Below, piece after piece: positions 33,924-45,809 of a stretch of 64,000 nt of DNA; the first letter of the stretch is position 1; every line of letters starts with the position of its first letter. This DNA comes from Biscogniauxia marginata (lineage: Eukaryota > Ascomycota > Sordariomycetes > Xylariales > Xylariaceae): positions 372,001-436,000 of the forward strand of contig MU404071.1 of the NCBI GenBank assembly GCA_022695795.1, read 5' to 3'. Both the position numbers and the translations under genes were made by a program. Under the pieces are notes generated by a model. That model saw only the letters and a list, made by a program, of their open reading frames with translations. It was not told the origin of the DNA and searched no databases.

Positions 33924-34888
33924 CTAACCCTGCCACACTTCCGGTCCGGGAGCCGTATAGCTTGTAGGCACGGGGTAGTACGACCAAATTAGACCCGGGT
34001 CGGAGGCCTTGTACGCGCCGGGGAACGCGACAAGAGGTCCCGGGGTACCGCTCCCTCCGCCCGTGATCTCGACCTGCGCGCACGAGAGGTATATCTGGGC
34101 GCCGCCGACGGACTGCGCCTGGTGTAGGGCGATGCTCTCGACGCGCACGAGGTACTTGCCGCTGGGCACTGCCTTGGGCACTGTGAATTTAACTGACTTC
34201 TTGTCTGTTTTGTTTACCTTGGGTTAGCAAGTTTTACTTCATCATTCTCACTCTTTTCTTTTTTCCCCCAGTAAGGCCTTCCCGTACGCCTAAGAGGTGC
34301 TATGGGCATAAAGATATAATTAATAGAGAATAAAGATAAAATAAAAAGAAGAACCCCATACTGTAAGCCGGCCACGTAGCCTCGCTGGATCCCAACGGCG
34401 GTACGGCGCTGATGCTGCCGGCCTTGAACCAGACATTCCCCGCGGGGTCCCAGGTGTTGATGTCGGCGCCGTCGGGCACCCTCGCCATGTAGAACTGGAC
34501 GGGGCCGAAGTGGGTGACGGCGGCGTTGGCCACGAAGCCGAGGGTCTCGCCGGCGGCGACCGTCGCCGTCGCCGAGCCCGCGCGCGCCTGGTAGCAGCGC
34601 ATGTCCGGGCTGTTCACGTCCGTCACGCCCGCGTTGCTCTGGTAGTTCTTGGTCATGCGCACCGCGGTCCACGGGGCGGCCTCGGGCTCGCCCCTGACGA
34701 TCACCCTGTCGAAGTGGTCTGTTGTGTGTGTGCGGCGAATGGTTAGTTTTCAAGTCTGGGGTGAAATCGTAGCCCTTCATACTAAGTAAAAGAGTATTGG
34801 GTAAAGGCGTGGTAGGCTAGTTGAGTGAGCTCTTACAGTGGGCATGGGCAGTTGCCGCTACGAGCAGCAACGAAATAGAGAGCTGCAT
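33924..34888 (-). CDS. AA9 lytic polysaccharide monooxygenase
   Basis: Three exons, 34888-34837, 34718-34362 and 34204-33924, code 229 residues. The signal peptide MQLSISLLLVAATAHA is cut before His17, which becomes the mature N-terminal histidine of the copper-binding histidine brace. The second brace histidine is His87 in THFGPVQFYMARVPDG. The axial tyrosine and its partner are in GGAQIYLSC (Gln173, Tyr175), with His164 in ESIALHQAQ. Cys59 and Cys178 fit the conserved disulfide. AA9 enzymes oxidatively break cellulose and related glucans outside the cell, together with glucosidases such as the GH3 enzyme encoded further right in this window. There is no CBM1 domain. Splice sites restore the frame; the second intron ends at the CAG at 34207-34205. 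Confidence 0.93.
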
Positions 34889-35804
34889 CTTGACTATGGT
34901 ATTCCTTAACTGACGATACAGGCTAGAGATAATGGACGGGCGATCTAGAAAGGAAAGGGACATGTTGGGGAGACCTCGAAGAGGCGGGCTCGTTAATGTA
35001 TGCTCCTCGTGCTGCCAATATCACATTCCCATCACAGTATAACATCAAATACCCGGGGGGACTAGTCGCCAAGCCGAATTAACACGCACATTAATCGAGA
35101 TCAGCTGAGCCAATGGCCGTGTCTCATCCAACATCCAAATGAAGCACCGCTTACTTGGGATAAAACCTGGATAAATACCCGGACGGACGGGTCTGGGGTA
35201 TATCGGCAATAAACGGTGTCAAATGAAACATTGCCCATGCCGAGTTCGACCACGGGATGAACTGAATGTGGTGAATATGCTATAAATAAACACTCGATGT
35301 GTCTAGACTGTATGTCGAAATTGGGCGCTGGTTATCATGCCCTGAAGAAACTGATGGGAGGCACAGACGTTCATGGCCCTCCCGTCATCTTTAAAAGTAC
35401 ATCGTTAATCTGTACGAGGGCGTCGTTGGCTGTGAGGATATATAATCATGCATATACCTGTTAATTCAACAAAACCTACGGAATCGAAGTCACGGATTAA
35501 AGACTGTAATACCCCGAAGAACTGCGAATAGATTACCATGTGCAGGATAAAATGTGTCCCAAGCAAACTACCTATGAAAATCCCACCGTATGAATTAAGG
35601 AAAGTCGCCCATTTCTAACCTCATATCTGAGGTATAAAATGCCCAACCGAGGAAAATTATCCTCAAGGCATTTTGAATAATGATAATAATAATATCAGAA
35701 TAGTCGCCAGTGCCCCTTACATTGACGGTACCATGCCCATCCCTTGTTTGCCTGCTCCAAAATTTATATCGCAGCTCCGAAAGACCATTTCAAGATAGCT
35801 GTAT
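34889..35804. other. AA9 promoter region and KAR5 3' flank
   Basis: 0.9 kb. Two SYGGRG (CreA-type) hexamers occur at 35053 and 35193, but that number is expected by chance. No gene seen. Confidence 0.45.
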
Positions 35805-37667
35805 TTAGACTGTGGTGTTGATATGACCCGAGCTTCTAGATTCGTTAGATAAGCTTTCCTGCGAGGATGGAAACGTATATGAGTCCCTAGTCTTAGAAGA
35901 TGGGGAAGTAAAAGAGAATGACTGAATAGCAGCTATCAGGTGCCCAACGGCCTCGCCTATATATCATTAGCCACAATTCATTAAGTGATGCAAGACCATT
36001 TACCTAGTACAAAAAAGCCTAGGTTCCTCAATGCAGATGGTGGAAGTCCATAAGATCCCATGACAAGGGAGACAGCGGGGCACCAAATATACGGCCACCA
36101 CGAAGTCACCGAGGACTGTCTCAGGAGAGAGTCGCTGACTGCAGTAGCCGAGGTTGCTGCATCCTCCAAGGTATCAAGAATATCGGTTGTCATGGCTTGT
36201 GCTTGTTGTAGGAGATTGGCGTGGTCGTCATATTTTGTAGATAGATTTCCCGTAATATCAATGAGCTTCTGCATGCCCTAAATTCCAACGTTAGAAGAAA
36301 CCGCCCATTGGGAGAGATTATTACGAACCTGTTCCAAGCTATCCTGCCTCGATTCCAGTTCTGATGCTTGATGCCTAGAGACCTCCTGTGGATTTGTCAG
36401 ATAATGATTTACGGTGTATGACGAGTGGCAAGCTTACAATCTGGTTTTGTAGAGCGGTTGTCGATGCTAGTGTCGCTGTCATAGCTGTCATCATAACCTC
36501 TATCTCAGATTCTGCTTGCTGACGCATAACTGTCAGGGATTTGTCGTGGACTGAGGCTGATTCTGCATAGCTATCAATGACTCCTTCTAACATAACCTCG
36601 AGTATTCTTTGCAAGTTTACCGCGTGCTCAAGGCTGGTGTTGACAGTATCTGTAGATTTCTTTAAAGAAGTTAACGCTGGTGTACTTGCAAGCTGGGTTC
36701 AAGCCAAATACCTTCAGTGCATAAGCCAGGCGACCAGACAACATGGCCTCCGCAGATCTCAAAGCGCTTTGTATATGATCAAGCTGTGGCGAGAGACTGT
36801 CTATTTTGTCACTAGTTCTCTGAGCTCGAAGGTCAAGATCACTCATGTGTCTGTCGTGTTTCAAATCGATATCATCTGTCAGCTTGCTTATGATATTGAT
36901 CAGGCGTTGGAAAACAAGGATATTTTGAGCTAAGGAAAAAGATTTAGTCAAGCCTTCCGTGGTATCTCCAAAGGACTTCATACCTCTGTCATTGTCTGCT
37001 CTCGCAGCCTCACAGAATCTCAAAGCCTTATGGCGATAGCTAACCCAAGTATTCCAGGCCGAGTCTGAAGCGCCAAGGCCTGAGAGACAGGCGTCAATCT
37101 CCTTAGATGTAATGTGAAGATGAGATGTAGTCTGGAGAGGAAGCTGGCTTAAAGTGGACTCGCGAAAGTCGTTGCAATCTTCGGGAATGACAAAACTTCC
37201 TCTTTCTAGGTCACAAATGGCCAGGCTTGCAGCATAGGAATCGACAAAGTCCCTGATTTTGCGGCCGCTGTCGGTGAGCACGGTGGCCTCGTCTTTACCT
37301 TCTAGAACCTGACAGTTATTCACCAGCAGCCGTGCAGCAATCCTGTGACATAGTGGCTGGGACTCTAGTTGCTGAAGTTCGTCCAGTGCTAGTTCATAGG
37401 AGGTAGGCGTTCGCGAGCTAGCTCGGAGAAGTTGTGATACAGTATTGCTTGTGGTGTGTTCTCTCGCTGTATCTATCAATGATGAGTAACGTACTCGAGA
37501 TACTCCCACAAGAGAGAGAGAGAGAGAAGGGCCGGTCTGTCATGAAGCATACCTGACTGGGACTTTGCATCACCAAGCCATGGGAATCCGGAGGCGAGGC
37601 AACTATGCGTCAGCGCAAGCAGGACGACAGCCCTTACCCAAGCTGTCAATTCTTGCTGAAACTGCAT
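35805..37667 (-). CDS. KAR5: KAR5/Tht1 nuclear membrane fusion protein
   Basis: Seven exons: 37667-37553, 37472-36984, 36929-36712, 36659-36438, 36385-36329, 36277-36004 and 35956-35805, coding 508 residues, near the family length. It starts with a signal peptide (MQFQQELTAWVRAVVLLALT). The conserved lumenal region has CHRIAARLLVNNCQVLEGK, DSYAASLAICDLERGSFVIP, SDSAWNTWVSYRHKALRFCE and its cysteines. A long coiled-coil segment follows, then SWWPYIWCPAVSLVMGSYGLPPS, a hydrophobic stretch at the membrane. Kar5 proteins sit in the ER/nuclear envelope and drive nuclear membrane fusion in karyogamy. The intron at 36983-36930 is 54 nt and in frame without stops, so it could be missed; removing it gives the continuous ARADND-R-AQNILVFQRL sequence of the family. 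The last exon is the least certain. Confidence 0.88.
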
Positions 37668-38582
37668 CGTGGCTGATGTGACTAGGCGGAGGACATGGCA
37701 GAGATCGGGAGAGTGCAAGTAAACGGGAGGAAAAGAGAAGTGGTGAAAGGAGGAGGTAGAAGTTGTAATGGCCAGTGATTTATTTGCCGGATGAGGTGGG
37801 TTTGCAGAGAAGGCCGACTAGGTATTGCTAGGAGGCACATGCAGGAAAGAGAGAGACTGGAGTGAGGTAGTGCACCTAGCTTTCTCGGAAGAGTTGAGAG
37901 GAGATGGACCTCAATGTGTGTATGTGTTGCGAGGACCTCAAGACGAGAGTTCAATGTTGGATTCCAAAGACCTGTGGATTTATGGATTTGGCAGGTGCAG
38001 TTGCAATTGCAGTTGCAGTTTCCTCATTTATGCCATTGATCTTGCCTTACCTGGCATTTCTGTGTGTCTTCTCCTTTGTCTCTCCGAGGTTTAATTCGTG
38101 AACCATCCCCAGTCCAGATGGTCAATATATAAGTTGAAACGAGGTAGCCAGGATTAGACGATCCGGTCAACCTGCTGTGAACTGTTTTCAAGAGAACTAC
38201 TTTTTTCTTTCTTTCTTTCTTTTTTTCTTCTCCCAGCTGAATATCTAAGAAGTTTTTCGGTTTTCATGAATCATAGACTAGAGCTTTTTTGGCACGAAGG
38301 GGGAAAAACAAGTCATCTATGTAAAGGGTAATTAGTTGAGAAGGGAGGAATAACCTATAAAGGTCATGATACCTCTCCCAAGTATATAATATGCATTAAG
38401 CAGATATAGTGTGCAGTTGACGGTAGTAGATATGCAATATCTGCGTGATTCTAAATCGGGACCTTCGATTTTTCGCAATGCCAAGCAAATGCGAAGCTCT
38501 GCTTCTACACAACGGCGCTCCGGCATCCCAACGAACTGGCATTTCGCCGCCACCGATTGAACCCGCCTCTCGTCCCGTCACC
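37668..38582. other. Divergent promoter region of KAR5 and the uL6m gene
   Basis: 0.9 kb with a TTTC-type repeat at about 38203-38227. Open frames inside contain simple-sequence runs and no motif. In-frame ATGs at 38445 and 38478 precede the chosen uL6m start. Confidence 0.45.
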
Positions 38583-39488
38583 ATGCTGGGCCCGAGTAGA
38601 GGCAGCAGAGTCCTCGAGAAGGCCATCTCGACCAGCAGCAGCGGCATAACCCTGCCCGGATTCCTGCTGCCCGCCTTCGCCTTGCAGAACCCCTCGACGC
38701 CGCCGCACCCGCCGCCGCAGCAGCGCCGACAATTCTCCAACACCTCGAGCCGGCCCTCGAAGCTCGGCCGCACGCCGATATCGATCCCGCCGGGCGTTGA
38801 CCTGCTCATCGGAGAGCCCAAGGTCAAGAAGGACCCCACCACGTACCTGAGAATACCGAAGCGCACCGTCACCGTGACGGGGCCGCTCGGCCAGCTCGAC
38901 CTCGAGATACCGCCGTACCTCACCATCAACCATGACCTCGAGGCGAGGAAGGCGGTGCTGAGCATCGAGGATCGGGAGATAAAACAGCAGATGGAGATGT
39001 GGGGTATGTTTTTGTCAACCATAGTACACGCGCATCATTTATCCGTTTCGACGTGGTCGTTATGCTACGAGTTTTGCGATTATGAAGGTTGACTGATAAT
39101 TTGTCTTTTTGCTTGCCTAGGGACCACGTGGGCATACCTACAACGATACATCATGGGCGTGTCGGAAGGACACACGGCTATCCTGCGACTGGTCGGCGTT
39201 GGATATAGGGCGGCGGTCGAGGAGCGGCCGAACAAGGCCCAGTACCCGGGTCAGAAGTTTGTGTGCCTGAAGCTCGGGTTCACGCACCCGGTCGAGGAGC
39301 CCGTGCCCGTCGGCATCAAGGCCAGCACGCCCCAGCCGACGAGGATCCTGCTCGAGGGCATTGACCGGGAGAAGGTCATGTCTTTCGCGGCCGACATACG
39401 CAAGTGGAGGAGGCCGGAGCCGTACAAGGGGAAGGGCATCTTTGTCAATGACGAGACCATCAGGCTGAAGCAGAAGAAAATCAAATGA
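38583..39488 (+). CDS. MRPL6: Mitochondrial ribosomal protein uL6m (MRPL6)
   Basis: Two exons, 38583-39003 and 39121-39488, give 262 residues. The start MLGPSRGSRVLEKAIS lies in a CACCATG context and opens an Arg/Ser-rich presequence ending near RRQFSNTSS. Two upstream in-frame ATGs exist, at 38445 and 38478, but give a poor presequence. The body has the two repeated ribosomal L6 folds: LGRTPISIPPGVDL and VTVTGPLGQLDLEIP in the first, and MGVSEGHTAILRLVGVGYRA, FVCLKLGFTHPVEEPVP, IDREKVMSFAADIRKWRRPEPYKGKGI in part in the second, the last being the most diagnostic motif (R-x-P-x-P-Y-K-G-K-G-I). The protein is a component of the mitochondrial large subunit near the factor-binding site. It converges with the nucleotidase gene, only 139 bp apart. 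Confidence 0.93.
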
Positions 39489-39627
39489 TCAGGTGTGGTA
39501 TCGCCATTATTTTATCTCAACAGCCCAGGCCTTGTATACTCTATATTCTACATGGCCGTATATTATACCCAGCCCGGAGCTATGTACTTATGTACTTTTA
39601 TGTACCCCCCTTGTGAAATGTACGTCT

Positions 39628-40923
39628 CTATTCCAGGCTAAGAACCTCTTGGACGACAGCAAGCACCTGGGGGTGAGCCGCGATGGGTGCGGCGATGACG
39701 CCCTTGTTGTTAGCGAGCGTCCGGCCGATGCTGAAGTCTAGTCTCTTGCCGTGGATATCTGTGACGGCACCGCCTGCCTCTCGGACAATGAGATCACCGG
39801 CAGCATGATCCCATATTTTCTCTTGATAGGTGGCCGAGACGGGCAATCGTAGGTAGATGTCACCGGCACCTCGAGCGATTGAGGCGTACTTGGCCTGAGA
39901 GTCCATTCGCACGCTAGGGTTTGTGATACCAAGTCTCTTGGCGATTTCGGCCTGGTCGCCGTGCGCAGAGTGGCCGGCTTCTACACTCTCGCAGAAAGTA
40001 GCTGTAGCAATATCCGTAATGGCCTTCATGGAGATTCTCTGCTCCTTGGCCAATGCGCCCGTAGTCAGCGGACGGCTAGTGGCGCCCTGACCCAGAACAC
40101 CCGAGAATAGACATCCCTGGCCCTCGTCGGTCTGGCCCGACTCCATGCTCCCCGTTAGCGGCGCAGCATCATCGACCGGGAGGTTCGGGCACCCCAGGAC
40201 TCCGACCTTGACGTCCCCATCTACCATCAACGCTAGGCACACGGTATACTGGCCGCCGCGGAGGAAACCCTTGGTCCCGTCGATGGGGTCAATTGCCCAT
40301 ATCCGGCCCTTAGCGCCGCCCTTGCTGTTTCCGTAGTCGATCAAGGCCAGCATCTCGTCCTCGGACTTGATCGCCCCGCCCAGGGCGCTCTCGGCAGCGG
40401 CATCGGACAGCTGTGTGGACCGGACCAGCTCCCAGATGGTCTGGCGCAGGGTGGCATCGTCGCGCAGCTGGGCGGCCTCCTCCTCGGCGACGATGTCGTC
40501 GTCCGGGAAGTTGGCCTTGAGGGCGGCGATGATGAGGGCCTGGGCGCCGAAGTCGCCGATGGTGACGGGCGACTTGTCGTCCTTGGACACGGTGCCCTTG
40601 GCCTTCTCGTGGAAGACGCGCTTGGTCAGGATGGCGGCCCGCTGGACGGCCAGCTGGGCTATCTCGAGCTCCTTGGCGTAGGATGACGGCGGCATGACGG
40701 CGGCGGTGGTATGGCGTGATGCCGGAATGAGATGGCGGAAAGCCGGGGACGGAGACGGGGACGGAGGAGGCAGAAGATGGGAGGCGAGCGAGGCTATGCG
40801 GGGCAGGGCTCGCGATATGAAGACAGCCAGGACTGCAATCAGGAGGGACAAGATGACAAGTAGACTGGCTGGTCTGTTTGTCCTGGAATTGGCTTTATTT
40901 TTCCTTTCTTCCTGGTTTCTCAT
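39628..40923 (-). CDS. MET22: 3'(2'),5'-bisphosphate nucleotidase (HAL2/MET22)
   Basis: Single exon, 431 residues from the first ATG or 355 from the ATG at 40695. The 355-residue form begins MPPSSYAKELEIAQLAVQRA, the usual Hal2 start. The enzyme removes phosphate from PAP and PAPS in sulfate assimilation and is a salt-sensitive (Li+/Na+) metal phosphatase. Motifs of the inositol-monophosphatase fold are present: KDDKSPVTIGDFGAQAL, DDDIVAEEEA, the metal-binding IDPIDGTKGFLRGGQY and the C-terminal WDHAAGDLIVREAGG. The extra 76 residues encode a basic stretch, a hydrophobic segment (SLLVILSLLIAVLAVFI) and a Pro/Ser-rich spacer, which would make a membrane-anchored or mitochondrial form. The coordinates given include this extension; the shorter start may be the main one. 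Confidence 0.9.
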   Translation of the reverse strand: MRNQEERKNKANSRTNRPASLLVILSLLIAVLAVFISRALPRIASLASHLLPPPSPSPSPAFRHLIPASRHTTAAVMPPSSYAKELEIAQLAVQRAAILTKRVFHEKAKGTVSKDDKSPVTIGDFGAQALIIAALKANFPDDDIVAEEEAAQLRDDATLRQTIWELVRSTQLSDAAAESALGGAIKSEDEMLALIDYGNSKGGAKGRIWAIDPIDGTKGFLRGGQYTVCLALMVDGDVKVGVLGCPNLPVDDAAPLTGSMESGQTDEGQGCLFSGVLGQGATSRPLTTGALAKEQRISMKAITDIATATFCESVEAGHSAHGDQAEIAKRLGITNPSVRMDSQAKYASIARGAGDIYLRLPVSATYQEKIWDHAAGDLIVREAGGAVTDIHGKRLDFSIGRTLANNKGVIAAPIAAHPQVLAVVQEVLSLE

Positions 40924-42140
40924 GCGAACAAACTTTGGATCATCCAGACTTGAGCTTGAGTTTTAGTGCGCAATACTGAGAATTGAATTCTGTTGAGTGC
41001 CCATATAATAAAAGGTATTGTACCACCAAAGAACACCGGAGTCAGGTAGGGCTCCTGTAGCTGTGTTTTACGTAACATGAAAGTGGTCCAACTTAGGTAC
41101 CTAAGGTTCTGAGTGTTAGGAGTTCCGAATACCTAGTTTTTAGTACCTTACATGTATGTCCACTGTAGGTGTCGGGTATTAGCATGTCTCGTAGACAAAT
41201 GCAGCCCGATCCATCTGCTACGTGTACTTAGGTAGGTACTATAACATGTCGTAACCTACCTAATACTTAGGTATGGCTTACAGCCCGATGCAGTGTACTC
41301 GACTTCCGACGCTTCGATTCCGTACATATGTACATACATAGGTACATACAGATTACCTCTCGGCTGCTGCAGGGCCCTTTAGTGGGACAACCTAGGCCTT
41401 CTGGCGCCCCCTGTGGCAGCACTGGGCACCCATCTACCCCTCTTATGTGGTGTTTATAGAAGCAGACCTCATTGGACTGATGAGCGCATAGGTAGGTATG
41501 TACCTAGGGATTCGGTACAGTACATGCGATCTTGGTATTCCGCACAGGTAATCATATGTAACCGGGTTCTACCTACATGTACCTGGTAATCTGTACAGCA
41601 GGTCCCGCATAGGTACCTATCGGTATAACCCCTGTCGGCCCGTCGCCCCTCCGACGCAGTACTAAACGAAAACAATACTGCCCGTATCTAAGATAGTTGA
41701 ATATGTACCCAAGAAGTTCAGACGCGATGATATATATTTCCATACCTACATAATATCAGTAGGTAGGTAACTCAAAGAACTACCTACAACCTCGGTATAC
41801 AACAATCGTATCAATGACAATCCTTTGACCTGCACCAGGGTTACGACAAAAGCGCTCTATACATAAAACCTACTATGTATAGGCAAAACCTACTGGCTTC
41901 CCTAGTTCAAGGATTATATTTACACAACAAGGATCTCTAATGAAGAGTTGATTCCATCCAACAGGATCGCCGCCAACAGTCCAATTACTATCCTCGCCAT
42001 CCTGCTAAATACAACTAGACAAGACGCCGGCGCATACAGATAATACTACACCACACTAACCTCTTTCAAGGGTTGGCATCCGTGGCCATTTATTACGAAT
42101 AATACTTTAATAATATCACCTCCCTTCTTTGTCCAGAACC
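40924..42140. other. Divergent promoter region with many TAGGTA half-sites
   Basis: 1.2 kb between the nucleotidase and C3HC genes. Dense in TACCTA/TAGGTA hexamers (for example 41229-41277 and 41330-41346). Open frames are short and unconvincing. Confidence 0.5.
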
Positions 42141-43779
42141 ATGAATGCCACCAAGCGGAAATTCAACGCCCTTCTCCAAGGAATCGGTTCCCGATCATCA
42201 CCGCAGCGACCTGAGAAGGACGGCAAGAAAACACCAACTCGCGATGATCCTTTCGGTTCCTCCCTCTCGTTAGATCGACCGTCCACCCCGACTCCGATAC
42301 CTGACACATCCACATCCACATCCACATCCGCAGAGATGGCAGCACCAGGACTTACCTCTCCGACCGCCGATTTCCTCGGTAAGCGCCGCCGCGTCGGAGT
42401 TCTCGAATCGACAACCGCAAATCAGAACAGCAGCGCAACCACCATCTCCAACATCGTACTGAAGAAGTGGATGCCGGGAGGCGGCAGCCGCGTAACAACC
42501 ACAGGCAAAACAGAGCGGACAGATTCGCCAAAATACGACCCGGGCAATCGCGACGAGCTGATCCGGCGCCTCGGGACCTTCCAGGAGCTAACAGAGTGGA
42601 CGCCGAAGCCTGACAAGGTCAACGAGATCGAATGGGCCAAACGGGGATGGGTATGTCAAGGCAAGGAACGCGTACGATGTACGCTGTGTAACAAGGAGTT
42701 GGTGGTCAACACGAACAAGAGAGAGGCCGAGGGGAAGGAAGTCCCCGTCATGGTTGGTTCAGACGTCGAGGAAGCGCTGGTGAAGAAGTTTGCCGAACTG
42801 ATCGTCGAGGCGCACCAAGAAGACTGCTTATGGCGCAAGCGCGGTTGCGACGGTAAGGACTTCGCGATCGTTCTAGGTTACATATCACATGCTGATTCCC
42901 GCAGACTCTCTATTACGGCTGCCATTAGCGAACCCGCAGGAGGCCCTCGCCTCCCTGCGCAGCCGATACGATGACCTGTGCACGCGGCCATCCTTTCTTC
43001 CGTACATGTTCAACCTACGCCTGCCCGCGGATTTAGACGTCCAAGTCGCCAAGTCGCACTTGGCCCCAAGCTTCTTTACCAAACCACCACCACCAAGCAC
43101 GATTCCCTCGGACCCGAACGACGTAGCTCTCGCGCTCGCACTCACTGGCTGGCAGGGTCTCACAAACCCGCGGATCGGCCCAGTGCCCAACTCGGCCGCC
43201 TGTGCGACATGCCTGAGACGATTGGCACTGTGGATGTTCAAGAGCAAGGAGGTTGACGAGGCGATAGGTCGGGTTCTCGTGCCGGCGCCCATGGACCATC
43301 TTGACCCCGTACGGGAGCACCGATTTTTCTGCCCTTGGCGAAACGCAGCTACACAACACAACCCAGGTTCCAAAACCAACGACAACAAAGCGGCATGGGA
43401 GGTGCTAGCGCAAACGATGAAGAATAATTCGTATCTGCGCAAACAGGCAGAGAAGAGCAGCCACCGCATTTCTTGGCACCGCCCGGCGTCCTCGGTGCCA
43501 GGTACGCCTTCTCGGCCAGGAGCCCCAGAAGGAGATGAGTCGCTAGCCACGTTAAGCCCGGGCATGGCAGAGGACGAAGATGAGGACATCAGCGCCAGGG
43601 ATGCTAAGGACAAAGAGAGGTGGGCTAGACTAAGGAGGGTGAAGAGTCTATTCGACACGAAGAACGGCAAGGTACTACGGCGAAGCGGCACTAGTCGACC
43701 AGGTACAGCTACGAGCCGACCTTCGACGGGGCATTCCAGACAGAATAGCCTGGCGGATGACAAGGCAACACCAAGGTAG
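42141..43779 (+). CDS. C3HC zinc-finger protein, Rsm1/NIPA-like
   Basis: Two exons, 42141-42852 and 42905-43779, code 528 residues. The ATG of MNATKRKFNALLQGIG is chosen from the ACCATGA context. The first ~130 residues are Ser/Thr/Pro-rich and disordered. The first zinc finger, about residues 155-237, has the C3HC layout: GWVCQGKERVRCTLCNKEL and then EAHQEDCLWRKRGCD. The second repeat lies in exon 2 (CATCLRRLALWMF, then EHRFFCPWRN), as in the NuBaID C-terminal domain. Fission yeast Rsm1 is an mRNA export factor; vertebrate NIPA is an F-box-like/nuclear-basket-associated protein. A nuclear role in mRNA export or pore-basket function is therefore likely but inferred. The C terminus is Ser/Arg-rich. 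The 52-nt intron has GTAAGG..GCAG ends. Confidence 0.88.
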
Positions 43780-45809
43780 CAACGAGGTTAGGATTTGTTG
43801 GCGAGGGTTTTTTTCTTTTCTTTCTTTCTCTTGGGATAATAATAAAGGGGATGATCTCTGCTACTGTTGATGTTCTATGTCCCAAGAACCGTACTTAATT
43901 GCAACACGAGATACCCGAGGAATTTTCCACACTACCTGTACTTGTTCCCGTCGTTCAGCACCACCTATACGTCGTATGTTCTTTGTGGGAAAAGGGGAGA
44001 GGAAGAAAGTCGACTAGGAACTCTAGCCAGCCTCCTTTGCTACCTAGTTTGGTAGTTTATCTTGGTTTCTATGATATATCAAGAGTAAGTAGCAATGACC
44101 CTTTACACAGTGAAGCACTATGTTAACTTCGGCCACTCTAGTTTTCTAGGGTCTGTGATATGTAGGAAACGATCAACCTGTCTTTGCTTGTTAGTTGAAA
44201 ATAGGCAGAATGATTTACATACCCAAGCTTAGGTAGTGCCTTTTATTTGGGGTTTTATTATTATCTTCAGCTGCCATGGCTCGATATTAAGGGGTATAAG
44301 TGATCACCAACCAGCCACGTATCTCACCGTTGATAGACGAAAGCCCCCCGAATATTTCCGTATTCGGCTCTTATGCCATGCAGTTATCCGTCCCGTCAAG
44401 ATTTGGGTGTCATTGCCTCACCGCGCACAAACCTCGCAGGCTAAGGTTCCTTCCTCGTCGTTATCGGTACAATTACCTAGGTAGGTACATATGTACCTTG
44501 GGTACCTACGAAGTACCTGCCCTCCAATTTTCAATGCGCCAAAGCACACCTAAGGAAGAGCATGCCCACAACTAAACTAGGTACCTATACTAGGTAGGTA
44601 TATACATAACACCAACAGGTAGTACAACAATTGATTAAGGTTGACAGCGACATGATGGATACATACTATGGACCTAGCTAGATTAGATCGATCGACTCTC
44701 GGACGCTAATACTGTGGAGTATGACTGGACATGCGCCTTTTGTGCGTGGTCGACATTTGACATCCAATCCCCGACCAGAATTGCGCCAGACGGTTCCAGG
44801 ATGCTTCAGCCTTACCCTTTTGGCTTCCGTAGCCCTGGTCGGTGCCAGCTCTCCTATTGGCTTCTCATGCCTACATGACGCCCAAGGTTGTTGATTAGCA
44901 ACCGGAAACTTACCTAAGGTGCATGTAGGTATAGAATGCGAATACCCTCGTGAGCACATCCCGCCAATCTAAACTTACCGCAACTAACCTTGCGTCCTAT
45001 AAGCTCCTGGCGTCTATTCGCCCGCCATTCCCGCATGCCTTATTAGTTGCTTGGGCGCCTCTAGCTACTGAAATAAGCAACAGGGATACGGTTCCATCAC
45101 CCGTAAACTACACAGGGCTTTTCTTCATCATACGCTCAACAAATAGCGGTAGCCATGACGACAGACCGCAAGCAAGGTTCGGTCATGCTCGAATAGTGCG
45201 TCGAATGGCAATAATGGCGCCCAGCCACAGATCACACCGAATTCAACCTTCGGATGGAGCAGACAAGATGACAGGCATCTTTCCTAACCGGCAGGGGACT
45301 TGTGGAGTCGCTTGCGGTGTTTGTGCGTGGAAGTTGTCACTGACAGCTGCTTTGGGGGGGGACCAAGTAAGTTCTAATATATCGTGGGTCAGGAAAGCAC
45401 TGTCACCGAGGAGATCAAGGTTCTCCGATACTTTCTGTCTCGTCTTTCCTCATTCTGATTTCGTGACTGGTCATAAGGCATTCTCGCTCCTCCCGAATAA
45501 AGTCCAAGAATCAAGCCCTTGGCTTGTGCCTCCCTCTCCTTTCAGGCTGATATCACATTGCCTACCTACCTACCCAAGTCCAGTGTTCGCTCGCCAACAT
45601 CCGGACCTCTAGCACCGGGTATATCACTTTTTAATATATTACAGTTGTAGAAAATATTTGCTTCTTAACCCGCCCAGGATCGATCTACCAGGCATCTATC
45701 GTTAGACTAGACGGCATCTGTCGCTAGCCTGGATCGACGCCGTTCTCCACGACGCACCACACACCGTACTCGCCTGTGTGCGGGAGGTATTACCGCACCG
45801 ATCCTCTAG
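43780..45809. other. Long promoter region upstream of the copper ATPase
   Basis: 2 kb. One TACCTAGGTA copy lies at 44474-44483, followed by a second palindrome GGTACATATGTACC (44485-44498). A 220-codon open frame at 44950-45612 has no recognisable features and I consider it chance. No convincing copper-response element was identified. Confidence 0.5.
44474..44498. repeat. Adjacent palindromes TACCTAGGTA and GGTACATATGTACC
   Basis: Two self-complementary motifs side by side in the copper-ATPase upstream region, with further GGTACCTA half-copies to about 44515. Confidence 0.75.

Noticed and set aside
35053..35198. Two SYGGRG hexamers upstream of the AA9 gene as CreA sites
   Set aside because: The motif is expected about once per 256 bp on two strands, so two in 310 bp is not evidence.
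37825..38101. Open frames in the KAR5/uL6m intergenic region
   Set aside because: Contain simple-sequence repeats and no family motif.
42885..43763. 292-codon minus-strand open frame
   Set aside because: Fully antisense to exon 2 of the C3HC zinc-finger gene, which has clear family motifs.
44950..45612. 220-codon open frame on the plus strand
   Set aside because: No motif, no signal peptide, mixed-composition sequence in the promoter of the copper ATPase; treated as chance.
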